Source: Metaphire vulgaris | Taxonomy: Eukaryota; Annelida; Clitellata; Crassiclitellata; Megascolecidae | Assembly (NCBI GenBank): GCA_018105865.1 | Contig: CM030842.1 | Coordinates: 13,910,867-13,974,866 of the forward strand | Direction: 5' to 3' | DNA length: 64,000 nt | In this document: one piece after another, positions 1 through 39,653 of the stretch | Numbering within the stretch: the first letter of the stretch is position 1 | How the letters are laid out: every line of letters starts with the position of its first letter | Position numbers and translations under genes: made by a program | The notes under the pieces: generated by a model | Told to the model about the DNA's origin: nothing | Databases searched by the model: none | What the model saw: only the letters and a program-made list of their open reading frames with translations

Positions 1-291
1 AAATGTTTTCAGCAACGTCCTGCATCATGTATGCATTTTAAAAAGCAGCAACGATATTAACTAACGCTATTTTAAATATAAGGCACGCTAATGTCTGAAA
101 TCTGTCAGAAGTGAATCTTAAACTGCCGTTATCTCAAAAAGAAGAGCAACGCCAGTAACACAATTGCTCCATTTGAAAGAGATGGAATCAAATTGAGTCC
201 AAAGTCCAAAAGACACGCTGTCCCTTAAAGGCTTTTTGAGGAAATCCCGATTCACATTCTGGCAAGAGTCTCGAGACAGTATTCTCAATTG

Positions 292-331
<40 letters not shown>

Positions 332-1265
332 TGACAATTTCATATAGTGCAATACGCATAGCGAAGGCTAAAATCAAGAGCGCTTTACAAGGGTCCCTAA
401 TAGAAAATGTTAAACAAATATGTTTTAAGGTTCCTGTCTCTGTCTTTAAGGTTGATGCCTCAGTATTGTGACCTAGTGTCTTGGTCTTGTCCTTACTGTC
501 TTGGTATAGCCATTCAAGACCGAGACAGTTAGATTTTTTGTTGTGCATTCGAACTTATTTACCAACTGACGCTTCTCGAGGACAAGCCTTTGAGTAGAAG
601 CAACTTGCTGTTCCTGTATAATCCTAAGAGTCATTGGGCCCAAATGAACCTCTCAACCCAGCACTAGCATTCCCACCACATCAACAGACATCAGCAAAAA
701 AACTGGAATTCCATCCATGAAACGTCAGCATCTATCAAACTTTTTTGGCTACAAGCAAGTTTCAAATTGTCTGCAGGTTTCCTCAGAATCTCTAAAGAGC
801 CAGCAGTTAAAATACTTGGACATGAAAATACTTGGACATGATCAATCGAGAGGACTTCGACCAGGATGATACAAAGAAGCTACCCAGCCCCCCCCCCTAA
901 GAGAAATTCCGGGGCCCCTGTGCAGAAGGGCAGTCACGGACCCCTAACAAGTGTGAAAAACTGATTATGACTTTTTTTGCTTTTGCTTGTCAGTCTCTTT
1001 CAGGATGTTCATACATGGCTGGTCCGGGCTGTTGTTGGAACTTCTACCCATATTTATGGACTACTTTTGGATTACTTCCTGTTATGATTGGAGTTATGAT
1101 TGGCTCACAATTACCCACAAATCGTCATGGTATTCTCATAGGTAAGGATTAGAATTCTTTTAAATTTGTCTAGGATTAAACTACGTTTTATAACAAAGTC
1201 AAAAATTTTCACTACTCATACCAGAATTCCATTATATAACAATAATAATGATGATGATGATGATG

Positions 1266-1313
<48 letters not shown>

Positions 1314-1812
1314 TCAATCAATCAATAAACTTCTATGGCACCACTATCATAATGCCCATGGCATCATCCAATGGAGCACCAAATCCAAAATGAGTTAGAA
1401 CCAGGTTAGGGCTCCTCCACAAATGATGTAACGCGCCTAGGGGTGGAGGAGGTCTGGACATTTGTTAGGAAGTGTGACGAGGGGGTTCTGTAAATGTGAC
1501 ATAATGAAACACAAAATTTTTAAGTGACGACCATTTTCTTTTTTTGCTTGTCAGAATATTTGGAAAGGGAAAATACAAGGATGACTATTTTTGCTTGTAT
1601 GTTTGGAGAGGGAAACAAACAGAAGGATGAATTACCTTTTTTTTCCTGTCAAGATTTTTCGGAAGACGAAAAGGGGGTCGGCCCGTTGTTACGTAATACT
1701 TTAGGGGTCTGACTTTTTGTTACATCGCGTTACGTAGGGAGGATGAAAAAAGTGCCAAAATCGCGTCACGTCATTTATAGACGACCCCTTAAGCCGGAAA
1801 GATCATCAGTCA

Positions 1813-1868
<56 letters not shown>

Positions 1869-1960
1869 TTATTTAAAGTGATTTAGTAGGCTAGGTAAAC
1901 CTGTGTGTAAAGTGATTCAAAATTCTGATTCTCTAATTTGATTATTTCCACCTGGCCCAC
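1..1960. other. Repeat-rich flank, no gene seen
   Basis: I see no coding exon with supporting splice sites or a known motif here. The stretch holds an ATT microsatellite (about 290-331), a mixed ATG/AAT microsatellite (about 1247-1312) and an AAT microsatellite (about 1816-1867) followed by a short retroposon-like sequence. The open frames at 967-1152 and 1524-1712 have no recognisable domain and look like chance frames. Confidence 0.6.
1866..1920 (-). mobile_element. Retroposon 3' end next to an AAT microsatellite (copy 1)
   Basis: Directly after the AAT run comes a sequence reading roughly tttaaagtgatttagtaggc. Closely similar sequence follows the AAT runs at 11821 and 54522. Read on the minus strand, each is a unique body ending in a long ATT tail, the usual form of a retroposed element. 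Clade not determined. Confidence 0.4.
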
Positions 1961-2077
1961 CTTGACGGTAAAGGTAATTCCAAATTCGAAATCGTCGTCG
2001 CTGCGAGGTACTTTCCCTCCGTCACCGACGGCGGCGGCGGCGGCCACAGCGTCGTAACGGTTCCCTCTGATCGGCAT
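1961..2077 (-). CDS. Possible first coding exon of a gene running off the left edge
   Basis: An ATG with an A at -3 opens a 39-codon frame ending in phase 0 at a good donor (CAAG|GTGGGC). The peptide starts MPIRGNRYDAV, has a five-alanine run from a GCC repeat, and ends DDFEFGITFTVK. It lies at the edge of a CpG-rich patch, as first exons often do. No family is recognised and no second exon is identified to the left, so this could be a chance open frame. Confidence 0.35.
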
Positions 2078-2500
2078 ATTCGACGAACGGCAGAAAAGTC
2101 AACTCCACCGAAACAAAATCCAAAAGCGCAGCTCTAGAAACGAAACATCCGAAGTTCCGAACGCACTTTTCGTCAAATCCCGTCCACAAATCCAACAGAC
2201 GTCGATCACATCATCCTCGAAACTTGCGACGAACGACAATGGAGCATTATTCTCTTTCAATTGGCGAGACCTCGGCTTAAAAACGGCTACCGGCGCCACC
2301 CAGCTTTCAACCGTACCGCTCCGACCAATCAATTCCGATCGCGATCACGTGATCACAGGTGCGAGCGCCAACTGGCGCCAACTGGCGACCGACTGTCGAC
2401 CTACGCCGTTACTTACCGTAGTAGTGCGTCGTCGACGGTGTGTCGACGAACCGTTCTGTCGACGGTCGGAATGTGTCGCTGCTGAACGTGGCATGCGGGC
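2078..2500. promoter_or_regulatory. CpG-rich promoter-like region
   Basis: CpG is much more frequent here than in the flanks. Around 2320-2360 there is a CCAAT box and a palindrome containing CACGTG (E-box type). It sits just upstream of the candidate minus-strand first exon at 1961-2077 and faces the plus-strand USP gene on its other side, so a divergent promoter is possible. Inferred from composition and motifs only. Confidence 0.4.
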
Positions 2501-3704
2501 GATGGTCCAGAGACGGATCTAGGGTGGGTGTGGGGTGGGGATGGGGATGGGGTGGGTAGGGCGGTAATCTTGGGGGTGCGTCAGTTAATGCTATAATAAT
2601 AATAATAATGAGAAATGATTCTTTACTTTGTTACGTGTTCATCCGAATAATCTAGGATTATATGATCCAGATTTGTTGACAGGGGCGGCGCTGGGTTTTG
2701 TTGGCTGGGTGGGTCTAATGAAAATGAAATCTACACAACCAGGACCCGGCTCAGACAGTCAGACTATCCCCCACCCCCACCAGACCCCAATCAAAATGTC
2801 TTTGCGGATTTGCACGATTTGCTCAGGTACCTGAACCTGAGAGTCTGGGTGGGTCGGACGCGGGACCGACCCTTCCTGGCGCCGCCCATGTTTGTTGACA
2901 TTACTTTGGATGGAAAACAATGTAGCCTATCATTAGTTTTTCTTTTCCTAACACTGTTTTTCAGTTATTTCATTAATTAAGGCACTATTTTTCTTTTAAT
3001 ACTTTTATTATAATGTACTCTTGTACAGTATGTTGCGTGTAAACACTGTTGAGTTGAAATAAATCCATACTAATTACAATCCATTATTACATAGTTGTCG
3101 CTGCCATAATTCTTTTTTGTCAACAAAAAGGCCAAAAAGTGTTTCATTAGCAGTCGATTTTCTATTTAAGACCAGACCCCAAAAAAATTCTACCATCAGC
3201 GGTGCGACATCGTATTCGATCAGAGTCGTGGTCTTCCCCCCGCAACAGATCGGAGCACATACGTGACGTCACCAGGTGGTGACACATGAGCAGGAGGCTA
3301 TTTCCCGGGAATCTGCGTTCTGGGGGTGTCCCCAGTGGCGTAAACCTGGCGTCAACATTAGGGTGGGGAATAAAATCGTTCATAAAGTCAGGTCAGACCC
3401 TCTTTTCATCCCCAAAAAGTCTTGACGAGCAAAAAAAGTCATCCACAATTAATGATTTTACCAGATTTTACCATAAGGCACAAAACATCGGGGGGGATAA
3501 TTGATACTCTTTCCCCTCTTACTAATTATTGGGGGACCGTTCCCCGCCGTCCCCTCGTGTTTTACGCCCATGGTGTCCCATAATTGCAGGGAGTGTCAAT
3601 GTCCAGTGTTTCATTTAGATTCCTTTGATCCAAGTGGGATAGAAATGGGCGGAGGAGGTGGCGAGGATTCGATGACGATGCTTAATCCCCGAAAAAAGGA
3701 AAAT
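2501..3704. other. Non-coding, nothing recognised
   Basis: AT-rich intergenic sequence with GGGTGG-rich and poly-C patches and short scattered repeat remnants. No exon, RNA gene or complete element is visible. Confidence 0.5.
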
Positions 3705-3826
3705 ACAGGAGCTGTCCATTAGGCCTAATTACGTCAACAAAATAGGGGAGGGGCAGTTTTGGAGTTGTGAAATTTGAGCTGGGGAGTTAAGGACTGAAAT
3801 TCAATGCAAGACAGACACTGCATGTA

Positions 3827-4018
3827 CAGTGGCGGCTCCACCGGGGGGGCCAGGGGGGGCCGTGCCCCCCTATTGAGTGTCTGGCCCCCCAGTGCCCCCC
3901 CAGTTGGGACCCTATACTTAATGCTACATACATTAAACAACAAATGGTTGGCCCCATGATTAGAAGTTGCCCCCTCCCAACGGCCCCCCCCGCTTGCCAA
4001 ATCCTAGAGCCGCCACTG
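3827..4018. mobile_element. Non-autonomous DNA element, GGCGGCTCC family (copy 1)
   Basis: It starts CAGTGGCGGCTCC and ends with an imperfect inverted copy finishing GCCGCCACTG. It is flanked on both sides by tgcatgta, an exact 8-bp duplication. There is no coding capacity; the interior is rich in poly-G/poly-C. CAGTG ends with an 8-bp duplication suit mobilisation by a hAT-type transposase (inference). Confidence 0.8.
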
Positions 4019-4188
4019 TGCATGTACCAGAAATGCAATTTTGGGAAGGTTGCAAAGTTAGCTGGGGGTCAAACCCCCCGGCAAATCCGACCCTGGGGAG
4101 GAGTTTGAAAAAGTTTGACAGTTGTTGACAGAGGATCAAGAGAAGTTGACGTCAACAATTTTTTTCGAATGATAAAATATAGTAAAAT

Positions 4189-5010
4189 TTCATCATCATC
4201 ATCATCATCATTAACCGTGGGCTCATCGCCCGTTGGTGTATAATGCCATCTCCACAGTTTTCTGCCATTCTTTCCTGTCCGTTGCTCTGTGACTAAGATC
4301 CTGTAAACTGCTTCCACACCATTCTTCAATATCATCACACCATTCCTTGTGTGGTCTCCCCCACCCCCACCCCAATCAAAATGCTTATTGGCACCCTCCA
4401 TTATTCCAAACATTAGAGCTTTGATCTTTCTGTCCTCTTTCATTCTGCATATGTGTCCGAAAAGTTGGAGTTTTCTTTGTTTTACTCTTTTTCCAGCATG
4501 GTTTGTTTGGGCTGAATTCTCCTTTAATAGTTCTTCATTTGTGATTTTTTCGACCCATCCGATTCGTTGAGTATTTTTCTATAACATTTTCTTTCAAAGG
4601 CTAGTATTTTTCTTTTCAGGTCTTTGGTGATGGTCCATGTTTCGCATCCATATAAAAAGCTGCAAAAGATACAGGTTTCAGTCTATTTTCTTTTTGTTTC
4701 AGTGCTTATTGATTTGCTTTTCCAGATCTTATCCATTGCCATCAGTTGATCTAGAGCTCTTGCTGCTCTTCTTGTGACCTCTTGTCTGCAGTCTAAGTCA
4801 TGTGTCATATTGCTTCCAAGATAGGTGAAGTTAAGAAGGCTGCAAGAACAGACAAAAATAATTGGCTTGAAGACCAGTGCAAGATTATCCAAAAGTACCA
4901 TGGTGAGTTTAAAACAAGAGAAGCATACAAGCTAACCCGGGACATAAATAGAAAATGGAATCCAAAACAAATGGCCATCAAAGACAAAGATGACAAATTG
5001 CTAATGGAAA
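4189..5010 (-). mobile_element. Non-LTR retrotransposon fragment with 5' inversion
   Basis: Minus strand, about 4835 down to 4189: decayed C-terminal reverse-transcriptase sequence with FTYLGSNMTHDLDC, then FCSFLYGCETW-like and FERKCYRKIL-like motifs, ending in a TGA-rich 3' tail seen as ATC repeats. Plus strand, about 4830-5010: the linker normally found upstream of the reverse transcriptase (WLEDQCKIIQKYHGEF, REAYKLTRDINRKW, DKDDKLLME). The two halves meet head to head, so the 5' part is inverted relative to the 3' part. Not functional. Confidence 0.75.
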
Positions 5011-5165
5011 AAGATTTCATGGAATACTATTTATTACAACGGAAAAAACTACAACCAAAAAATGTCATCACCATCACATTATGACACCGGATGAACAAAA
5101 AAGGAGAAAATGGTCATCACCGCAAAAATAATAACATTCTAAACTTTTTAGGAGGACCTGAAAAT

Positions 5166-25412
<20,247 letters not shown>

Positions 25413-25962
25413 AATAGAGAGAAAACAGGCACTCAATGTTGATATCAACGAAGCAAACCTTGGTTCAGAATAGTTGTCTCAAAATCAAATTAAATATATG
25501 ACTGCATGTCTTCGCCATATTTGTCATCAACCATGACGTCGTTTTTATCATCATAATCATCGTCATAATCGTCGTCGTCAACAGCAACAGCATCATCATG
25601 ATTGTTGTCGATCTACAATATCATTGTTGTGTCGTATGTTATCACCATCGCACTTAGCCTAATACACTTGTGAATCTTCATTCCGCACTTAGGAATCTTC
25701 ATTTAGTTAAATGGTTTAAAATGACTTAATGTGCATATACGATCTAAAACTAAAAGCTCCCCAGGGTTAATTCTATGATTATCAATTTGAGGGGAGTATC
25801 GGTAAATTCTGGGGGTTCCCTGCCAAAAAGTCTGACAAGAAAAAAGGTCATCCCATAGCTGAGATTGGGTTTTTTTTTTGGGGGGTGTCGGTCTCAAAAT
25901 GGGGGTTGTGAGGTATTAGGGGGGTGTAAAATATCCTTGAATACCCCCCGCCAGAGCCCTGA

Positions 25963-32971
<7,009 letters not shown>

Positions 32972-34101
32972 CTTTAATTGAGACTTCAAACAGATCTTGG
33001 GCCCATTCAGCCATGCCCTGCGAATGCGAATCGCCTCTTCTTATTAAAAGAGAGAGAGATATATCAGCGAAAAATCTAAACGATCTGAGCTCCTCTGACG
33101 GAGGAAGACGGCGGAAGGGTGTTGTCACAGCATCGTCGCGGTTGCAAGAGGCGTTCGTTTGCGGCTTCGGGGAGGCGGTCACCACCAGGAGGAATTCCGA
33201 TTATTATTATTATTAAGCGATTCCATGAAACGAGCGCGCCGTCGGAGAGTATAGGGGACGCAGAAGAAAAACGCCCGCTTCAAGACGGTCTCTTCCCTCC
33301 GTCCCTCCGTCCCTCCGTCCCTCCGTTCTTTCTTTCCCCCTTCTCTTCGGCGTCGTAGGAGGCTCGGAGCTTCCTTGCCGGGATGAGAAGACGACCGGCT
33401 GAATCCTCACTTCCGGTCGTCGTCAGGTCCACGGAGGCAGGCTGCTGGGCGGTTGAGCGAAGTAGACGATGAGATTCAGTCCGCGGCGGCGAATACCATC
33501 CGTCATCTTAGATTTTAGACCTGCGTCGATAAGTAAGTAACTCCGGGCTCCGAGAGACGTTTCCTTGCCTAAGTCATTAATCCGTTTGGTTTGTGGAGGG
33601 CGGGGAGGAGGAGGAGGAGGAGGAGGAAGAGGAGGAGCCAAGGGGATACGGGGATCGAGAGTTCGAGACCAAGGGGATAAGGGGATCGAGACCAGGGCAA
33701 GCTTTGACAAAGGCGCAGGTCTAGTTGCCGAGTCTAACCGGTGGGAGGATTTTCGTGCAGTGTCCCGAGGGCCTAGAATGTTATAGGCTGATTCTCCCTT
33801 CTGCTGTTCGAATCGCCGACTCTGCTTCGAATACGTTGATGACTGAGGCCCGATATATCGAGCTTTGAAAGGCGGCGCACCACCAACCCCCCCAACCCCC
33901 CCCCCATCCCCGTGTGCGCCCTCAGAATTAGCAACGTCAAGGACGCCTGCTCGAGTGACCCGAAACAGCCAGAGGGGACCCCCATGCATGCAGGCAGACC
34001 GACCCGGACCCACCGCCTCCTGCAACCACAGACCCCCCCCCCCGGCGCTTTGACGACTTTTCTCACTCGAAGTTCGTGTACGGAGCACACGTCCTCCCCA
34101 T

Positions 34102-34574
34102 CAGTGGCGGCTCCACAGGGGAGTCCGTGTCCCCACCTGTAGCGTGTAGAGGATGATTCGTGATCCTGTCTGGAGCGCCTTGTGGCCTGTGGATGCCTTA
34201 GGCCTGCGAGGGCGCAGACCGGGGGACGTAAAATTGACCCCCGATAACCTTTTTTTGCTTGTCAGACCATTTGGAGTGATGACGTGGCCCCGGGCGCAGT
34301 TACCACAGGGGCGTCGAAAATTGACCCGATGACCTTTTTTTTGATCTTTGCTCGTGTGCGTAATTTGGACAACTTGGCCCCGGGCGTCGGCCACTCTCTA
34401 CACGCCACTGGTCCCCACTCCCCACCCCTATTGAATGCCTGCCCCAAAGACCCCCTGTTGAGATCCTATACTTACTTACTACTATATACCTATCAACAAA
34501 TGGCTGGTTCCATGCTTAGAAGTTGCACCGCCAACGGCCCACTCTCCACTTGCCAAATCCTGGAGCCGCCACTG
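34102..34574. mobile_element. GGCGGCTCC family element (copy 4), enlarged by insertion
   Basis: Starts CAGTGGCGGCTCCACAGG and ends CTGGAGCCGCCACTG. Near-duplicate flanks ctccccat and ctctccat. It is longer than the other copies because of an internal insertion. The sequence gattcgtgatcctgtctgga and what follows (34153) recurs at 34788 outside the element. Confidence 0.7.
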
Positions 34575-34720
34575 CTCCTCTCCATATGCAAATCTCGAGA
34601 AGTCCTTAGCACGCCCGGCAACCTGTATGGAAAAGGCAAAAGGCACAAGAACTAACGGAAGTAAACAGGACAGGACATTGAATAGCGAATAGAGAGAGTA
34701 CTCAATGGGAAAGAGAGAGA

Positions 34721-34776
<56 letters not shown>

Positions 34777-35408
34777 CTACTATCTTCGATTCGTGATCCT
34801 GTCTGGAGCGCCTTGTGGCCTGTGGATGCCTTAGGCCTATTGGTGCTTTCCCTCGTAAACTCGTCGGCCGCCCAGGCAAGAAGAAGAGCCCGGTCCTATA
34901 TTTATTCCATCTCTCGCCAAACACCAGTCTATCTGTGCTCTCACTGGAACGATGGGCCTAGGACTTAGGACTATAATTAAACCGCCATTCCACGTAAGTG
35001 ATTTCGCTAAGGCGCTTATCTATAAGAATTATGTATATGTATGTAGGCCTATATATAAAATACATATACACATATACATAGGCCTACATACCTACATATA
35101 ATAATGATGTACACGATTATTGCAAAGATCTGCAGTACCGTGCTAACTTTACATGTATGTTACAACAGCTGATTTCTCCTGCTTAGTCTAACGCTTGTAT
35201 TGCATCTTATCATTATTGGCTAATCGGAAATCATTTATATTTATTTAGCGCCATGTTTTAATGATTTGAGCTCCAGACTAAAACGCTACACAGGGACCAT
35301 CCATAAATGACGTCACGCACTTAGGAGAGAGAGAGAGGGTTCAAGCATTTGTGACGACGGAGGAGGAGTTTCCGGAAAAGTCACGTCACATAATAGTAAA
35401 TATTGCTA

Positions 35409-35484
35409 TTAACCCTTTAACCGTGTATTTAACTGTAACTCAATGTAAACTGGACGGATATATCCGGGATCCCCAGTTAATTAA
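35409..35484. mobile_element. TTAA mini-element, 76-bp copy
   Basis: TTAA at both ends, core tgtatttaactgtaactcaa and ggacggatatatccgggatc. Right end shortened relative to the 80-bp copies. Confidence 0.8.
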
Positions 35485-35829
35485 TACGCAATGCTATGTT
35501 ATCGCAACGTTGAACGTATTTTGCACTTATAATTCATTTTAAAAAAGAATTTGAAAAAGTTTCTGAATATCGCTTTAACTATAATAATTATAGGCCTAAT
35601 GGGTATTTTCAAACTAACTCATTGCAATACCCGCTTTATTCAAGAAATAAGTGAATTGGAACATTAATTTTGACATTAGAAATATTGGGGGGGGTGTTAA
35701 CGCGTTGTAACGTCATTTTAGGGGGTCTGACTTTTTGTGACGATTTGTGACTAAGCTTCAAAGGATTCAGAATTCTATTGCCAGTCATTACAAAAACTCG
35801 TAAGCATGATCATTGATCATAATATATTA

Positions 35830-36160
35830 TATTAAACCTGCTCTTCAAAAGTTACACTAGCTGCTGGTCGAACAGCAGAGAATTGTATTCAAAACTGGTC
35901 TCCTGGTTTTTAAAAGACTGCAGTCTGGCCAACCTCAATATTTAAAATCTGTGTTGAATCACCCGAAACATCGACCGTCATTCAACTAGATTTGCTGATT
36001 CATTGTTAAATGTACCTAGAAGTTAGAACTAACACTGAAATTGGTAAGAGAGCTTTTTCTCTTTCTGGGCCAAAAATCTGGAACTCTCTCTCCCTCTGGT
36101 TGTCAGATCTTCAAATGTATTGAGTATTTTCAGATCCAGACTTAAAACGCATCTCTTCCA
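35830..36160 (+). mobile_element. LINE 3' coding remnant (CR1/L2-like)
   Basis: In broken plus-strand frames it reads like the C-terminal region of a CR1/L2 open frame: leucine- and tryptophan-containing LVFKRLQSGQPQYL-like and WNSLSLWL-like words. Many stops; non-functional. Confidence 0.55.
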
Positions 36161-36162
36161 AT

Positions 36163-36384
36163 CAGTGGCGTAGCGAGGAGGGGCAGAGGGGGCGAAGCGC
36201 CCCAGGCGGCACTTGCCCTAGGGGCGGCATTTTCGAGATTTACTAAAAAAAACTATAAGGTTTTTTTGCTTGTCAGACTTTTTAAGAGACTTGATTGGTA
36301 AGGTTTTTTCAGGCAATTTTGAAATTGTGGAGGCGGCACTTTTTTTCTCGCCCCGGGCGGCACTTTTCGCTCGCTACGCCACTG
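36163..36384. mobile_element. Non-autonomous DNA element, GCGTAGC family (copy 2)
   Basis: Starts CAGTGGCGTAGCGAGG, ends CTCGCTACGCCACTG. Flanks cttccaat and cttccaac (7 of 8 identical). Inserted in the LINE remnant just upstream, whose sequence resumes after it. Confidence 0.8.
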
Positions 36385-36421
36385 CTTCCAACTAGTTTTT
36401 CTCCATATACGGTTTTACTCT

Positions 36422-36591
36422 CAGGGACGTAGCCAGGCATAGGCAGAATTTTACGCTTGGAGGGCTGAAGCCCAAGATTCGCTTCCATTTCTTCCTTTTG
36501 AACCCTCAACGCCATTTGGGCTTGAATTCATTGGGGGGGAGCTTCAGGCTTGGGGGGCTGAGCCCCAAGTCCATTCCTAGCTACGTCCTTA
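36422..36591. mobile_element. Non-autonomous DNA element, GCGTAGC family (copy 3)
   Basis: Starts CAGGGACGTAGCCAGG, ends CTAGCTACGTCCTT. Near-duplicate flanks containing ttactct. 38 bp from the previous element. Confidence 0.65.
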
Positions 36592-37652
36592 CTTACTCTT
36601 TCCCTCTGACAGATCTCTGGAATGGCCTGGTCTTTTTACGGATGGATTTGAAATACCATCGATTGATACCCTTGGGTATTAGAATTTAGAACTGGTGCTA
36701 TAGAAGTGCACAATTATTATTTAATACATGCCACGACACGCCATACACACCTAATCAGCATTGTACTCTACTCTACCATGGGGAGATTTATGGCAGTTCG
36801 GAGTGGGGGCGTGTGCGTGCGAGAAATTGTCATTGCATTATTCAGTACTGTACACTGAAATGCCTGTCTTAACCTTAACATTACCGTTTCTAACTGATTA
36901 CTCCTAAATTATTGCAAATTTACAGAGCTAAGATTCTGGGGAGAATTTCCCATAGGGCTCATCCATATAGTACGTAGGCAAAAAGGCACATTTTCAACCC
37001 CTCCCCCGTTGCATATATCGTACATACGCAAAATCTCCCCAATTCAACCTCCCCCCTAATCAGCACGTACGTACTATATGGATGGACAATGCTCCTGTGC
37101 ATTATGAAGTGGCGCTATAGAAGTTCAAGATTAGATCTGTATGCAACACTGCAGTGACTGCACCTAACAATTAAGTTAACCGTCTCACGATACAACTGAT
37201 ATAATTTTACGAGAACAAGATTGCTTCAGTTGCAAGACAAGAAGTACTACACTATTTAATGCAGAATAGTGGTTATCACTTAATTCAGGGATATTTTTAC
37301 ACCCCTAAACCCCCCTCCCCAATTTGAGGTCGACACCCACCAAAAAAATTTTGTAATGTGACAATGGTATGCATACAAAATGCATACTAATTAGCTCTGG
37401 ACCCCCAATTTGACCCCCAAATTCACAATCCTAAAAATATCCCTGACTTAATTATAACCACCGTTACCAAGACCCTACTCAGCTCTGCCATTTGTCCAAC
37501 TCCTTAATTCCCTTATAAATAAATAGACTGTATACTGCTGTCAATGTCCAAACCAGGTAAACAAAAAAATAATGCAAACTACCGATCTAGTTCCATAATT
37601 ATTTTCAAATATAAAGCACAAAACATTTAACAATTAGCATGACTAGGACGTA

Positions 37653-37695
<43 letters not shown>

Positions 37696-37921
37696 CAAAG
37701 CAGGTCGACGTTACAATGACTCATGGATGCAAGACGAACTGTATAGCAGAAGCAATCAAAAAATTCACAGGGAAATAGCAGTTAGAGAAGCCCTCACCAG
37801 ATGGCCTAACCACAATACGCATCATTATTTATATCACATCAATGACACGCCAATGAATACAGATGAATAATTATGGCATAACTGAACTCCTTTAAACACA
37901 CACACACACACACACACAAGA

Positions 37922-39277
37922 TCAGATTATCATTGTCTCTCTGATTCTGGCCTTAGTTCTGCTCCTGTTCCTGTCGTGCGAAGCTAAAGCCTGCATAGCG
38001 GCCTCATCCGCGCTTCCGTTTAATTGTTCAACAACGGGCAAGTCTGGCGTCGTGCTTTCTAGCTCTGCGTAACCAGCGCTGTCCGTCCTTATGTACAGCG
38101 TTACGCCGGACTTGAAGTGGGTCGGAACGACGATGTGCGACGTCAGCTGGGGCCGGTAGCCACCGACTGCCGACTGTAGCCTCTCCTCGCGTAGAATATT
38201 CACAACCTGACCTGGAAAATTGAATTCGAATTCAACGGAAATCGTATGCTAAGAAATTATCTTAGGAAAAAGTAAAGGCTTGTCAAAGCACACTGTGCAA
38301 GAGCGAGTCAAACTTGTTTAACATTTCTATGCACGCACCACAGATCCTAACAACACCGCCCTTCAAGTTCCGTTACAGGGTTCGAAAAATAAGTCACAAT
38401 GGCACACAGCCAAAGCCATCTTATGCAGTGATGTTAACAATGACCCCCTCCCCCCAAGGACGAGGATAAGGATGAGGACTGACTCCCCAAGGATGAGGAC
38501 AAGGACTTCAAATTTGTCCTTGAGGAGTCCTTAAGGACAAGGACCAGGACAAGGATTAACATCACTGATTTTATGTTATATTCAATGGCAAAAGTGTATT
38601 CAGTAGTGACAACAAACAAATTGTCAAATTATGGAGAAAAACAGTAAAAGGGCCCGATTACAACTGATTTTTTAAAAAGTGACCAAGGCTGTCAAAATAT
38701 CAGGTAGGGTCCATCCACATAGTAGATATGCACTGATGGGGGGGGGTTTGGATTTTGGAGATTTTGCATATGTACGGTGTGTGCAACAATGGGGCTTTGA
38801 AAATATGCCTTTTTTGTGTACGTACCATATGGATGAACCTTAACTCAAATTTCAGGATGACAACTGAGCACGTTCCTTTTAAACTTCAATTGACAGAATT
38901 TTTATTTACTTAAGTGGCCGGAGCGGCAGGAGTAGAATAAAGACCAACCAACCAAGAACATTCATCTGGTGCCACCTGGTGTCAGCGTGCGTTACCAACA
39001 CGTTGAGGTCACAGTCGTCATGCCATCTACTGACAACATGGTGTCTATTAATTCTCAATGAAGAATCACTTGAAAACCACTCGTCAACGACAACATCTTC
39101 ACTCAAATGATGATCACCTACCAAACCTATAAGAACAAAAATCATCTACAACACCTGTGAACTGATTAAAGTTGTAGTCAACTTTCGTCCTGCCTTTGAT
39201 GCACGACAGCCAGAAATTGAACCATAGAATCTAAAGCCTTTATTTTAATACATGGAATACATATTTAATCATGGCCA

Positions 39278-39323
<46 letters not shown>

Positions 39324-39618
39324 CATGACAATTTTTAAGCGCAGTAAACATGGCTATTGAGCGAAGTCAAGAGCTCTTTACAAAAATGAGCTGTTAAACA
39401 AATGTGTATTCAACTGTTTCCGGAACTGATCAGTGAGTGTCTCAGTATTAACTCAGTATTAATTAACTCCCTATGTCATTGTATCAGTTCTGCTCGGCCC
39501 CAGGACTGTTATTATAATGCAAATATACGGTTACCTATTCCAAGAAAAATTTATCTCCAAGTTCTGCACACTGAGAATGGAACAAAAGGTTGATTATACA
39601 ATAATTTTCATGTAACAC

Positions 39619-39653
<35 letters not shown>

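Larger units (their letters stand above)
3705..5165. mobile_element. TIR element disrupted by two nested insertions
   Basis: Parts of this stretch (about 3705-3770, 4098-4188 and 5011-5165) match successive parts of the intact element at 14650-15073: the start resembling gctgtccattaattacgtca, the gtttgaaaaagtttgacag segment and the catggaatactatttatta segment. A 192-bp GGCGGCTCC-type element (3827-4018) and a LINE fragment (about 4189-5010) interrupt it. The first part aligns less well than the other two. Confidence 0.5.
32972..37921. other. Repeat-rich interval between the synaptopodin-2-like gene and the unknown gene
   Basis: The right-hand part of about 33000-34090 is CpG and GC rich and may contain the promoter and missing 5' exon of the synaptopodin-2-like gene; I could not identify that exon. 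The rest holds GA (34718-34771) and CA (37653-37694) runs, element copies listed separately, LINE remnants and a Tc-like palindromic segment (36957-37085) with ends like catccatatagtacgta. Confidence 0.5.

Noticed and set aside
967..1152. 61-codon frame with hydrophobic and Cys residues
   Set aside because: Short, no acceptor or donor context linking it to another exon, no recognised domain.
33423..34088. 221-codon minus-strand frame in GC-rich DNA
   Set aside because: Composition reflects GGA and CCC runs; the phase does not connect to PDZ exon A and no domain is seen.
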